Assembly (NCBI GenBank): GCA_903828515.1
Contig: CAIKMD010000007.1
Span: 1,582,706 to 1,646,705 of the forward strand
DNA: 64,000 nt
Direction: 5' to 3'
DNA from: an uncultured Rhodospirillales bacterium
GTDB taxonomy: Bacteria > Pseudomonadota > Alphaproteobacteria > ATCC43930 > CGMCC-115725
A program made the position numbers and the translations under genes. This document shows positions 34,784 through 42,775 of the stretch, one piece after another. The notes under the pieces are model-generated. The model was not told the DNA's origin. It ran no database searches and saw only the letters and a list, made by a program, of their open reading frames with translations. How positions within the stretch are numbered: the first letter of the stretch is position 1; every line of letters starts with the position of its first letter.

Positions 34784-35704
34784 CTATTTCAGGTAATTCA
34801 CCAGGCTCAGCCCCTGCAGCAGGTTGATGGTCTGATAGGACGCCTGAAGCTGGGTCTGGAGCGTATTGAGCTGGGTGATCGCCGTCGCGCTGTCGACGCT
34901 CTGGATCCCGTTGATCGCGGTGCTGGCCAGGGTTTGCGCGCTCTGGTGGGCGGTCGAAAGCTGCGCCAAATTCGCTTGCTGCTCGCCGGTATTGGCGACC
35001 AGGGTTTGCACCTGCTGCGCGGCGGTGGCGAGCATCTGTTGCGCCGTCTGCACGTTGGCGACGTCGGTCGGGTTGGCCTGCGAGAGCGGGGTCGCGTTGT
35101 TGGCATAGTAGTTGAGAACGCGAACGATCTGCTCGAAAGCGGGATTGTTGGCGGTCACGCCGTATTTCACGGTGACGCTTTTATCGACCGAGGCCGATGC
35201 GACGCCGTTGTCGCCGCCGTAATAATCCGCGGCGACATTGGTTGTCAGATCGCCGGGGTTGGGCAGGCTCGCGGGGTTGTAGCTCGCCGTGCCGGTGACG
35301 TTGCCGGAGAAGACGTAACGCGATCCGTCCTGGGTATTGAGATAGCTGCCGAGCTCGGTGAGGAGCTGTTGCGCGGTCTGCTGGACGCTGGCCCCCGACG
35401 TATTGAACGCATTCGTCGAGATGGTCTTCTGGAAGGTGGTGGCGATCTGCGCCACGTTCGTCATCGCGAGACTCATGGTCTGGAGCCGCGTGTTCACGGT
35501 GGCGATGGTGTTGATATAGCCTTGCTGCTGCGACTGCGTCGCCGTCAGGTTGACGAGCTGCGCCGCCTGCGGGGCGAGGCCGGCAAAAGTCGTGCTCTGC
35601 TGGCCCGTCGAAATCTGGGTTTCGAGCTTCGAGGCCTTGCTCTGGAGCTGCTGCAGATATTGCAGCGTCTGGGTGCTCTGTTCGACCGTGCTGACGTTGG
35701 TCAT
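34784..35704 (-). CDS. flgL: Hook-filament junction protein FlgL (HAP3)
   Basis: 306-residue flagellin-like junction protein. N-terminal coiled coil STVEQSTQTLQYLQQLQSKASKLETQISTGQQ and C-terminal helix TAITQLNTLQTQLQASYQTINLLQGLSLVNYL. The RYVFSGN motif near residue 128 is typical of FlgL. No Cys. Last gene of the flgI-J-N-K-L unit, 12 bp after flgK. Confidence 0.95.
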   Translation of the reverse strand: MTNVSTVEQSTQTLQYLQQLQSKASKLETQISTGQQSTTFAGLAPQAAQLVNLTATQSQQQGYINTIATVNTRLQTMSLAMTNVAQIATTFQKTISTNAFNTSGASVQQTAQQLLTELGSYLNTQDGSRYVFSGNVTGTASYNPASLPNPGDLTTNVAADYYGGDNGVASASVDKSVTVKYGVTANNPAFEQIVRVLNYYANNATPLSQANPTDVANVQTAQQMLATAAQQVQTLVANTGEQQANLAQLSTAHQSAQTLASTAINGIQSVDSATAITQLNTLQTQLQASYQTINLLQGLSLVNYLK

Positions 35705-35716
35705 CTATGTTCTCCG

Positions 35717-37135
35717 TCAGGAAGCGATGTTCATCAACGCGTCGTACATTGTCTGAATCGTCGAGATCACACGGGCAGACGCGCCGTAGGCATTTTGGTA
35801 GGTCGCGAGATTGCTCAATTCCTGGTCGAGGTTGACCCCCGTTTCGGAAGAAAGCTGGCTCTGGATCTGGTTCTGGAGCTGGGTCTGATAGGTGCTGTTC
35901 TGCGTCGCCTGCGCGGCATTGGTGGCGGTCTGGCCGATGATCAGCGCGGCATAGTTGTTCAGCGTCGTGGTCATCGACCCGGTGAAACCGCCGGCGGCGG
36001 CGAAGGTCGCGGTATTGGACAGATTCTGCGCGATGTTCGCCGAGATCGTCGGATCGGGACCGCCGCTCGCGGTATGCAAGAGGTCGGGCGTCTGAACCAG
36101 CGACGGATTGACCTCGATCGTCGCCGCGTTGTCGACACCGCCGGCGATATTAACGTTGCCGAAGAAATGATGCGCGTCGTTGGTCGCGTTGGTTCCGCTG
36201 TTGGTCGTGTTCAGATTGACGTCGCTGGTCTGTGCATAGAGGTTGTTGGTGAACTGGTTGAGCTGCGCGGTAAGCCCCGGCATGTCGGTGTTGCGCAATT
36301 GCAGCAGGGCGCCGAGCTTGCCGGTGGTGAGCGAACTGGTGACGTCGGTGCCGTTGAGGGTAACCGGCGAGAGCGTCGAGCCCGCGCTGACCGTGCCCGA
36401 TTGGGTATAGCCGAATTGTGCGACGTTGCTGCCGTCGACCAACGACTGTCCGGCCTTCGAGATCACGACGACACTGCCGTCGGGCCTTGTATAGCTGCTC
36501 ACCGCCAGCATCTGCGAGATCTGGGCGAGTGCCTGGTCGCGCTGATCCTGGAGCGAGGCGATCGGTTGGTTCTGCGCGGAAAGGTTCGAGATCGCGGAGT
36601 TGAGGCTGCCGATGGTCTGCAGCGCGTTGTTGAGCGTCGTTACCGAAGTGCCGATATCGCTGTCGACGGTCGAGCGCAGATTCTGGATGCCGGACGAAAG
36701 ATTGTTGAGCTGTTCGGCGAGAAGCTGTCCGGCGTTGACCGCGGCGCTTTGCGCGACCGGGTCTTCCGGGGTCGCTGCGACCGCCTGCATCGCGTTGTTG
36801 AAGGTATTGAGCGAATCGGAAATCGAATTGTTGCTGCCGACCTGTCCGAGCAGGCTCTGCAATTGCTGCATGTAGGTGTCGCGGGTCGAGGCGGCGCTGG
36901 CCGACGTCGTCTGGGCGGTGAGATTGGCGCTGAGGAGCTGGTCGGCGACGCGCTGGATGACCGACGTCTGGACGCCGGCGCCGCCGGTCGGCAGCGCGAC
37001 CGTCGTCTGGGAAATCGTCTGGCGCGAATAGCCGGGAGTCTGGGCGTTGGCGATATTGCCCGACAAGACTTGAATCTGCGTCTGCGTGGCGCGCAGGCCG
37101 CTGATGGCATCCTGTAATGCGACGTCGAGGCTCAT
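35717..37135 (-). CDS. flgK: Hook-associated protein FlgK (HAP1)
   Basis: 472-residue hook-filament junction protein. N-terminal axial motif LSGNIANAQTPGYSRQ, FlgK-specific stretch NNLSSGIQNLRSTVDSDIGTSVTTLN and AISNLSAQNQPIASLQDQRDQAL, and C-terminal GVNLDQELSNLATYQNAYGASARVISTIQTMYDALMNI. Type III exported. Preceded by a FlgN-like chaperone gene, which is the expected pairing. Confidence 0.96.
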   Translation of the reverse strand: MSLDVALQDAISGLRATQTQIQVLSGNIANAQTPGYSRQTISQTTVALPTGGAGVQTSVIQRVADQLLSANLTAQTTSASAASTRDTYMQQLQSLLGQVGSNNSISDSLNTFNNAMQAVAATPEDPVAQSAAVNAGQLLAEQLNNLSSGIQNLRSTVDSDIGTSVTTLNNALQTIGSLNSAISNLSAQNQPIASLQDQRDQALAQISQMLAVSSYTRPDGSVVVISKAGQSLVDGSNVAQFGYTQSGTVSAGSTLSPVTLNGTDVTSSLTTGKLGALLQLRNTDMPGLTAQLNQFTNNLYAQTSDVNLNTTNSGTNATNDAHHFFGNVNIAGGVDNAATIEVNPSLVQTPDLLHTASGGPDPTISANIAQNLSNTATFAAAGGFTGSMTTTLNNYAALIIGQTATNAAQATQNSTYQTQLQNQIQSQLSSETGVNLDQELSNLATYQNAYGASARVISTIQTMYDALMNIAS

Positions 37136-37150
37136 GACACGAACTCCGCT

Positions 37151-37618
37151 TTAGAGCTGTCGGTCGACGGTGACGCCGGCGAGCACCGGGCGGCGCACGA
37201 CGCCATGGCCGGCATAGGGGCCACGCGGCGCGGTCGGACGGGTGTATCCGGTGACGGTTTTCTGACTGCTCTCGATATGCGTGACGATCGCGCCGACGAG
37301 GCGATCGGTGGCGGCATGGCCGACGCGCAACGCGCGCTCGTTCTCGACGGCGGCGTCGCCCAGACGCTTGCTCACCGCGTGCCAATGGGCCTTGAGGGCG
37401 GGCACGATGGGTTGGGCCTGATCGATGGTCTTGAGCGTCGTGCCGCATAATTTGGTCAGGCGCGCCTTCTCGGCTTGGAGCGGCCCGATATCGGCGATCC
37501 GCATGGCGGTGACGAGACGGGTTTCCTGCTCGAGCAGGTCGGTCAACAGCGCGGCGGTCGCGCAGAGCGCGGCGAGGCCGTGTGGTTGCGAAGTGGCGAA
37601 AGCGTTTTGTCCGGCCAT
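37151..37618 (-). CDS. FlgN-like export chaperone
   Basis: 155-residue, mostly helical protein (LAALCATAALLTDLLEQETRLVTAMRIADIGPLQAEKARLTKL) with the pattern of FlgN, the chaperone for FlgK and FlgL. Position between flgJ and flgK supports this. The last ~40 residues are Pro/Arg/Gly-rich. ATG at 37618 is used. A TTG six bases earlier overlaps the flgJ stop and would add two residues. Similarity is weak, so context carries most of the call. Confidence 0.75.
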   Translation of the reverse strand: MAGQNAFATSQPHGLAALCATAALLTDLLEQETRLVTAMRIADIGPLQAEKARLTKLCGTTLKTIDQAQPIVPALKAHWHAVSKRLGDAAVENERALRVGHAATDRLVGAIVTHIESSQKTVTGYTRPTAPRGPYAGHGVVRRPVLAGVTVDRQL

Positions 37619-37620
37619 GA

Positions 37621-37941
37621 TCAATTGCCCTTCGAGGCGATTTCCTGCATCTGCAGGATCTGACGCGTGACGGCCGCGCCGATGCCGGTCGAGCCGCTCT
37701 GAGCCGCGACCTTGCTGTATTCCTGGAGCATCAACGAGCGATAGACCTGTTCGCCGTTGCCGCCGCCGAACATCGGATCGGCGTCCATGCCCGAGTACAT
37801 GTTCTCGAAGGCCTGGCTCATGAAGAAGGCCTCGAAATCCTGTCCCGCCTTCTTGGCGGCGGCGAGACCGGCATTGGCCGGGATCATCGGCGTCGCGGGC
37901 GCGGTCGAAACCGCCGACATGAAGCTGGTTGCGTCGCTCAT
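37621..37941 (-). CDS. flgJ: Rod-binding protein FlgJ (rod-cap part only)
   Basis: 106 residues covering only the N-terminal FlgJ domain: KKAGQDFEAFFMSQAFENMYSGM, GGGNGEQVYRSLMLQEYSKVAAQSGSTGIG. The C-terminal muramidase domain of enterobacterial FlgJ is absent, as is usual in alphaproteobacteria, so another enzyme must open the peptidoglycan. Start and flgI stop overlap (TAATG). Confidence 0.92.
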   Translation of the reverse strand: MSDATSFMSAVSTAPATPMIPANAGLAAAKKAGQDFEAFFMSQAFENMYSGMDADPMFGGGNGEQVYRSLMLQEYSKVAAQSGSTGIGAAVTRQILQMQEIASKGN

Positions 37942-39278
37942 TACATCAACTCGATATCGGCTTGGAGGGCGCCCGCGGCCTTGATCGCCTGGAGAATGCT
38001 GATCATGTCGCGCGGGCCGACGCCCAGGGAGTTCAGATTGTTGACGAGTTCCTGAAGGCTGACGCCCGAGCGGACGACCGCCATGCGGTGATCGCTCTGT
38101 TCGTCGACCTGGATGTTGGTGCGCGGGACGACCACGGTGCTGGCGCCGCCGCCGGGGTTGAACTGGACGTTGTTGGAACCGGGCGCGCCGGGCAGGGCGG
38201 GGGCATTCGATTCCGGACCGCTGTAGGGTTGCAGCGTCGTCGGGGGAGTCAGCGTCGAAGTGGTGCCCGGTATCGGGGGAAGCGCCGGGGTGAACGGCGA
38301 CTGCGGGTTCTGCACCAAACCGGCGGCGGCCAAAGGCGCGAAGCTGGTCGGGCTGCCGGCGGGCGCGAAAGCATTGGGCTGCGAGACTTGCGGTGTTTCG
38401 GTGATTTTGACTGTGAGATTGCCTTGCGCCACCGCGACCGTGCTGATGCGCACGTTCTCGCCCATGACGATGATGCCGTTCTGCTCGTCGATCACGACGC
38501 GCGCGACCTGATCGGGCTCGATCATCAGCTGCTCGATATCGGTGAGCAGGTTGACGATGTCGCCTTTGTTGCTGGCGGGTACTTCAAGCACGACGGTCGA
38601 GGGATCGACCGCTTTGGCGACGTCCTGCTTCATCCGGCCGTTGACGACCTGGGCGATGCGGCGGGCGGTGGTGAAATCGGGATTGTGCAGCATCAGGCTG
38701 ACGCTGCGCAGCTTGTTGAGGTCGAAGCCGACTTCGCGTTCGACGATCGCTCCGGTGGTGACGCGTCCCGAGGTCGGAACGCCCTTGGTGACGGATGCGC
38801 CCTGGCCTTTGACGGCAAAGCCGCCCGAAGCGACGGTGCCCTGGGCGACGGCATAGACCTCGCCATCGGCGCCGAGCAAGGGGGTCACCAGCAAGGTGCC
38901 GCCCTGCAGGCTTTTGGCGTTGCCGAGGGCCGAGACCTGAACGTCGATGCGCGCACCCTGGCGCGCGAAAGCGGTGAGCGTGCCGGTCACCATGACCGCC
39001 GCGACGTTGGCGGTCCGCAGCGAACTGTCGCGGGCGTTGACGCCGAGACGTTCGAGCATGCCGATGAGGCTTTCGCGGGTGAAGATCGCCTGGTTGAGTG
39101 TGTCGCCGCTGCCGTTGAGGCCGACGACGAGGCCATAGCCGACCAGCATGTTGTCGCGGACGCCTTCGAAATCCGCGATGTCCTTGATCCGCGATGCTGC
39201 CGTGGCGCCCTGCGCGAAGATGCAGGCGGCGAGGAGCGCGGCGACGAGGAAGCGGGGCAGGCTGAGTTGGCGGTTCAT
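37941..39278 (-). CDS. flgI: Flagellar P-ring protein FlgI with proline-rich insertion
   Basis: 445-residue periplasmic P-ring subunit. Signal peptide 1-28 (PRFLVAALLAACIFAQGATA|A). Family blocks are RIKDIADFEGVRDNMLVGYGLVVGLNGSGD, IVMGENVRISTVAVAQGNLTVKI and the C-terminal VSLQELVNNLNSLGVGPRDMISILQAIKAAGAL. Usual length is about 370. The excess is a Pro/Ala/Ser/Thr-rich insert at residues 305-380, between QVSQPNAF and TVVVPRT. The ATG at 39278 fits the signal peptide; longer frames upstream run into the promoter. It heads flgI-J-N-K-L and has a sigma-54 promoter. Confidence 0.95.
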   Translation of the reverse strand: MNRQLSLPRFLVAALLAACIFAQGATAASRIKDIADFEGVRDNMLVGYGLVVGLNGSGDTLNQAIFTRESLIGMLERLGVNARDSSLRTANVAAVMVTGTLTAFARQGARIDVQVSALGNAKSLQGGTLLVTPLLGADGEVYAVAQGTVASGGFAVKGQGASVTKGVPTSGRVTTGAIVEREVGFDLNKLRSVSLMLHNPDFTTARRIAQVVNGRMKQDVAKAVDPSTVVLEVPASNKGDIVNLLTDIEQLMIEPDQVARVVIDEQNGIIVMGENVRISTVAVAQGNLTVKITETPQVSQPNAFAPAGSPTSFAPLAAAGLVQNPQSPFTPALPPIPGTTSTLTPPTTLQPYSGPESNAPALPGAPGSNNVQFNPGGGASTVVVPRTNIQVDEQSDHRMAVVRSGVSLQELVNNLNSLGVGPRDMISILQAIKAAGALQADIELM

Positions 39279-39319
39279 GGCACTGACTTCGCAGACATGG
39301 TTTATCCCGCCGGTACTGA

Positions 39320-39335
39320 TGCCAAACCCGTGCCA
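39320..39335 (-). promoter_or_regulatory. Sigma-54 promoter of flgI-J-N-K-L
   Basis: Minus strand TGGCACGGGTTTGGCA: perfect -24 and GG-N10-GC spacing. The -12 GC lies 42 bp upstream of the flgI ATG. Confidence 0.88.
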
Positions 39336-39408
39336 GGGGGAAAAACGTGGAAATCCGCGGGTAATGCCCGGCCGGGACCTGCTCAAGGCGGCAAACGCTT
39401 CCGGCTTC

Positions 39409-39423
39409 CGGCAGGTTTTGCCG
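39409..39423. promoter_or_regulatory. FlbD-type palindrome between flgI and fliX
   Basis: CGGCA-GGTTT-TGCCG, 74 bp upstream of the flgI -24 element and only 8 bp from the fliX CtrA box, so one protein could activate flgI and affect fliX. Confidence 0.7.
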
Positions 39424-39430
39424 GGCAGAA

Positions 39431-39445
39431 TTAAGTACGCCTTAA
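39431..39445 (+). promoter_or_regulatory. CtrA box of fliX
   Basis: Perfect TTAA-GTACGCC-TTAA, 25 bp before the fliX ATG, followed by a third TTAA. A TACGAT -10-like hexamer lies just before the start codon. There is no ribosome site, so a leaderless transcript is likely. Confidence 0.85.
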
Positions 39446-39470
39446 CCTTAACGCCGCCATTCTACGATCC

Positions 39471-39887
39471 ATGAAAGTCGCCTGGGCACCGCAACTCCAA
39501 TCGACCCGCGCGCGTCGCGACGTCCGCGCCGGCGGCGATGGGCGCAATTTTGCCGACGAGATCCCGGGTGAAGTCGCGACCACGCAGACCAGTGCGCCGT
39601 CGACGCTCAGTTCCGTCGATGGATTGTTTCTTCTTCAGGAAGTGGGCGACGAGGCGACCGGTCGTCGTCGCCGCGCCGCCGCGCGCGGCACTGCCTTGCT
39701 CGATCGTCTCGACGATCTGCGCATCGCGTTGTTGTCCGGAAGCCTGCCGCGCAACCAGCTTGAACAGCTACGGCACCTGGCGCGCGAACAATCGGACGGC
39801 GGCGGGGATCCACAGCTCGCCGCGATCCTCAGTGAAATCGAACTTCGCGTCGCGGTCGAACTCGCGAAACTCGAAATGGCCGTCTAA
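39471..39887 (+). CDS. fliX: Flagellar assembly regulator FliX
   Basis: 138-residue FliX. Conserved features are SVDGLFLLQEV, RRRRAAARGTALLDRLDDLRIALLSG and the end AAILSEIELRVAVELAKLEMAV. In Caulobacter FliX couples completion of early flagellar structures to FlbD activity and is itself CtrA-dependent. The box at 39431 fits this. It is divergent from flgI. Gene start is ATG close behind the CtrA box. Confidence 0.93.
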   Translation: MKVAWAPQLQSTRARRDVRAGGDGRNFADEIPGEVATTQTSAPSTLSSVDGLFLLQEVGDEATGRRRRAAARGTALLDRLDDLRIALLSGSLPRNQLEQLRHLAREQSDGGGDPQLAAILSEIELRVAVELAKLEMAV

Positions 39888-39915
39888 GGCCACAGTTCCG
39901 CCATTTTTGATTCCC

Positions 39916-39944
39916 TTGAAGAGCCGGCGCGCGATTCATATACT
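39916..39944 (+). promoter_or_regulatory. Sigma-70-type promoter of dksA
   Basis: TTGAAG and TATACT separated by 17 nt, ending 36 bp before the dksA start. A CGCGCGA/TCGCGCG dyad (39928-39950) overlaps the -10 and could act as operator or as the fliX terminator. Confidence 0.65.
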
Positions 39945-39980
39945 CGCGCGCGTTTTCGTGTTTGGCCGGGGAGTACTGTG

Positions 39981-40400
39981 GTGACGACGCCGACGCTTCC
40001 GCCCGATTACCGCCCATCGGACGGCGAAGAATTTATGAATCCGATGCAACTCGAATATTTTCGGCAAAAGCTGATGCAGTGGCGGGCTGAATTATTGGCG
40101 GGATCGAACGAGACGCTTGCTCATCTCAAGGAAGAAAGCCTCTCCGAGCCCGATGTCGCCGATCGCGCGACGCTCGAAACCGACCGCTATACCGAGCTTC
40201 GCACCCGCGATCGCGAGCGTAAGGTGATCTCCAAGATCGACGAGGCATTGGGACGGATCGAGGATGGAAGCTACGGCTATTGCGAGGAAACCGGCGAACC
40301 GATCGGCGTTCGCCGGCTCGAGGCGCGGCCGACGGCGACCTTGTCGCTGGAAGCCCAGGAACGCCACGAGCGCATGGAACGTACTCACCGCGAGGACTGA
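39981..40400 (+). CDS. dksA: RNA-polymerase-binding factor DksA, zinc-finger cysteines mostly lost
   Basis: 139-residue DksA/TraR protein that works with ppGpp in the RNA polymerase secondary channel. The coiled-coil tip keeps the functional D58-V-A-D61-R-A motif. The globular end reads YGYCEETGEP...RLEARPTATLSLEAQERHE, so only one (C101) of the four zinc cysteines remains. Alphaproteobacterial one-cysteine DksA proteins, for example in Rhodobacter, remain functional. Two GTG codons are in tandem; the second is 7 nt from GGGGAG. It is not a flagellar gene but sits inside the cluster. Confidence 0.93.
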   Translation: MTTPTLPPDYRPSDGEEFMNPMQLEYFRQKLMQWRAELLAGSNETLAHLKEESLSEPDVADRATLETDRYTELRTRDRERKVISKIDEALGRIEDGSYGYCEETGEPIGVRRLEARPTATLSLEAQERHERMERTHRED

Positions 40401-40483
40401 ACAGAACCGTCGTGGCTTTGCGCGCCGATAGCGGCGCGCTATTCTCCCGCCAGAAAAACAGATCCCGCGGGAGGGAAAAATCC

Positions 40484-41476
40484 ATGAAGCTTCCATTGAG
40501 CCTCGCCGTCGCCCGAAATCCGCGCACGTGGCCGATTATCGATGGCCGCGTCGTTCCCGACGGTATCGACCTGGTCACGACCGTCCTCGATCCGTCCGAA
40601 TTGTTCTGGCGTCAGCTCCATCACGCCGAATTCGACGTCTCGGAAATGTCGATGTCGTCGCTGATGATGATCACCGCCCAGGGCGATCAGCGTTTCGTCG
40701 GACTGCCGGTTTTCACCACGCGGCGTTTTTTTCACACCCTCATTCACGTCCGTAAGGATGCGAAGATCGAAACCCCCGCCGATCTCAAGGGCAAGCGGGT
40801 GGGCGTGCCGGAATATCAGCAGACGGCCGCGCTGTGGATTCGCGGCGCGCTGGAGAACGAATTCGGCGTCAGTCCGCGCGACATGGAGTTCTGGATGGAG
40901 CGGGTGCCCGAGCGCAGCCATGCCGGCGCCGTCGGCTTCAAGCCGCCGCCGGGCGTCACCATCAAGCAGATTCCGGCGGAAAAGAGCATCGGAAGCATGA
41001 TGGTGTCCGGCGAACTCGATGCCTGCATCTTTTATATCCGCAATCAGAACCTCGTCGACCGCAGCACGGTCGATCTCGACAATCATCCGGCGATCACGTC
41101 GCTCTTTCCGGACCGCGCCGCCGAGGGCATCCGTTATTACAAGAAGACCGGCATCTATCCGATCAACCACGGCTCGATCGTGAAGCGCGAGATCGCCGAA
41201 CGGAATCCATGGGTGATCGTCAATCTGTTGAAGGCCTTCAACGAGGCGAATGCGATTGCCGAGCGCGAGCGCAAAGAGCACATGGCCTATCATCTCGAGA
41301 CCGGCCTGGTGCCGCCGCAATATCGCGAAGGCGTCACCACGCAGGTACTGTCCCACGGCATTTCGGCCAATCGCAAGACGCTGGAAATGGCGGCGCTCTA
41401 TTCGAATCAGCAGGGACTGACGCCCCGGCCGGTCAAGCTCGAAGAGCTGTTCAGTCCGAACGCGATGGAGTCCTAG
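40484..41476 (+). CDS. NMT1-like solute-binding / dihydroxyphthalate-decarboxylase-like protein
   Basis: 330-residue protein of the periplasmic-binding-protein-like fold, closest in pattern to the group annotated as 4,5-dihydroxyphthalate decarboxylase: FWRQLHHAEFDVSEMSMSSLMM, FFHTLIHVRKDA, DLKGKRVGVPEYQQTAALWIRG, and YPINHGSIVKREIAERNPWV. No signal peptide is visible, which favours a cytosolic enzyme over a transport protein. GGGAGGG precedes the ATG at 40484 within a TCCCGCGGGA palindrome. A weak hairpin (40420-40439) separates it from dksA. Confidence 0.75.
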   Translation: MKLPLSLAVARNPRTWPIIDGRVVPDGIDLVTTVLDPSELFWRQLHHAEFDVSEMSMSSLMMITAQGDQRFVGLPVFTTRRFFHTLIHVRKDAKIETPADLKGKRVGVPEYQQTAALWIRGALENEFGVSPRDMEFWMERVPERSHAGAVGFKPPPGVTIKQIPAEKSIGSMMVSGELDACIFYIRNQNLVDRSTVDLDNHPAITSLFPDRAAEGIRYYKKTGIYPINHGSIVKREIAERNPWVIVNLLKAFNEANAIAERERKEHMAYHLETGLVPPQYREGVTTQVLSHGISANRKTLEMAALYSNQQGLTPRPVKLEELFSPNAMES

Positions 41477-41486
41477 ACTCCCGCGT

Positions 41487-41894
41487 CTACGACAGATCGA
41501 TCGCGAAGCGCTTCAGGTCGATGAGCGAGCAATAGAGCAACGCGCCCTCGTGCGTTGCGCGCAGGACGACGCGCGGCGCGGCGCCGGCGTCGAGCGCTTC
41601 CTGCCAGCGGGGCGCGCACAGGCACCAGCGATCGTCCGGCTGCACGCCTGGGAAATTGTAATCGGGCATCGGCGTCGACAGATCGTTGCCGCGCGATTTC
41701 GAGTAATCGAGAAATTCGCGGGTGGCGACGATGCAGACGGTGTGGCTGCCGACATCCTCGCGACCGGTGTCGCAACAGCCGTTGCGGAAAAATCCGGTCA
41801 TCGGCCGGATCGAGCAGGACTCGAGTTTGCCGCCCAGGACATTGCGCGACGGGCTGCGTCGCCCGTCGCCGCGACCGCTGGAATCCAAGGGCAT
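41487..41894 (-). CDS. DUF2237 family protein
   Basis: 135-residue conserved protein of unknown function. Family pattern is clear: NVLGGKLESCSIRPMTGFFRNGCCDTGREDVGSHTVC, FLDYSKSRGNDLSTP, FPGVQPDDRWCLCAPRWQEALDAG. Four or more conserved Cys suggest a metal or redox site. I start at 41894 (MPLDSSG), since the family begins close to this point; the upstream codons overlap the hairpin after flgH. Converges on the gene ending at 41476. Confidence 0.88.
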   Translation of the reverse strand: MPLDSSGRGDGRRSPSRNVLGGKLESCSIRPMTGFFRNGCCDTGREDVGSHTVCIVATREFLDYSKSRGNDLSTPMPDYNFPGVQPDDRWCLCAPRWQEALDAGAAPRVVLRATHEGALLYCSLIDLKRFAIDLS

Positions 41895-41953
41895 GAGGGT
41901 CTCCTTCGGCGATTGCCGTCGCGGCGCATCATGCCACCTCCATTGCCAAACGT

Positions 41954-41980
41954 CGATGCCCGGCACAGGGCCGGGCATCG
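41954..41980. terminator. Hairpin after flgH
   Basis: Perfect 11-bp stem (CGATGCCCGGC and complement) with a 5-nt loop, 27 bp after the flgH stop. There is no U-tract, so it could be a weak terminator or an mRNA-end stabiliser. Confidence 0.5.
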
Positions 41981-42006
41981 CGTTGCAATGGGAAACGATG
42001 GCGCGT

Positions 42007-42762
42007 CTAGAACGGTGCGACCACGTCGAGAAGCTGCTGGCCGTAACGCGGCTGCTGGTCTTGGCTGAGCGCGCCGCGACCGCCGTAGGACACGCGGGCC
42101 TCGGCCAGCTTGTCGAGCGTGACCGCGTTGGTCGAGCTGATATCGGCCGGGCGCAGGACGCCGGTGATCTGAAGATCGCGGACTTCGAAATTCACGCGCA
42201 TCTCCTGATGGCCCTGGACCACGAGATTGCCGTTGGGGAGAACCTGCGTCACCAGCGCGGCGACCTCGAGATTTACTTTTTCCTCGCGGTTGATCAGGCC
42301 GGTGCCGTCGTTCTTGGTCGCTCCGGTGATGTTGACGAGGGATGCCGGATTGGCACCCTTCGGCAGAATCTTTGCGATCTGATTCTCGAAGCCCATCACG
42401 CTGGGCATCGTGTCCTGCTCGTTGGTGGTGCGCTGCGTATTCGTCTCGTTGTTGAACTGCGCCTTGTCGTCGAAGCTGACCAGCACGGTGAGGATATCGC
42501 CGACGTTCGAGGCGCGCTGATCCTTGAAGAAGGCGCGACTGCCGGCCTTCCACAGTGAATTCGGCTGGCGTTCGGTCATGATCGGAGTCGGCATCGGCAG
42601 CGACACGGGCTGATAACCGGGCTTGGTCTTCGGATCCTGAATGGTGGTGAGCGGCGGGGCCTCGCCGATCTGAGAGATGCGGCTGAAGGCATTGCAGCCG
42701 GCGAGCATCGTCGTGGCGAGCAGCGCTACGGCGATCTGGCGGTAGGGAATTTTATTGGTCAT
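42007..42762 (-). CDS. flgH: Flagellar L-ring lipoprotein FlgH
   Basis: 251-residue outer-membrane L-ring subunit. Lipobox LAGC with Cys23 after a short signal peptide. Family blocks are SLWKAGSRAFFKDQRASNVGDILTVLVSFDDKAQ, LPNGNLVVQGHQEMRVNFEVRDLQITGVLRPADISSTN and the end YGQQLLDVVAPF. Last gene of flgF-G-A-H, 13 bp after flgA. Confidence 0.96.
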   Translation of the reverse strand: MTNKIPYRQIAVALLATTMLAGCNAFSRISQIGEAPPLTTIQDPKTKPGYQPVSLPMPTPIMTERQPNSLWKAGSRAFFKDQRASNVGDILTVLVSFDDKAQFNNETNTQRTTNEQDTMPSVMGFENQIAKILPKGANPASLVNITGATKNDGTGLINREEKVNLEVAALVTQVLPNGNLVVQGHQEMRVNFEVRDLQITGVLRPADISSTNAVTLDKLAEARVSYGGRGALSQDQQPRYGQQLLDVVAPF

Positions 42763-42775
42763 GGCTTACTCCGAT

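Noticed and set aside
34934-37117. 727-codon plus-strand frame opposite flgL and flgK
   Set aside because: Arg/Gly/Val-rich shadow crossing two recognised genes; no domain.
37929-39434. 501-codon plus-strand frame opposite flgI
   Set aside because: Antisense shadow of high-GC codons; flgI is certain.
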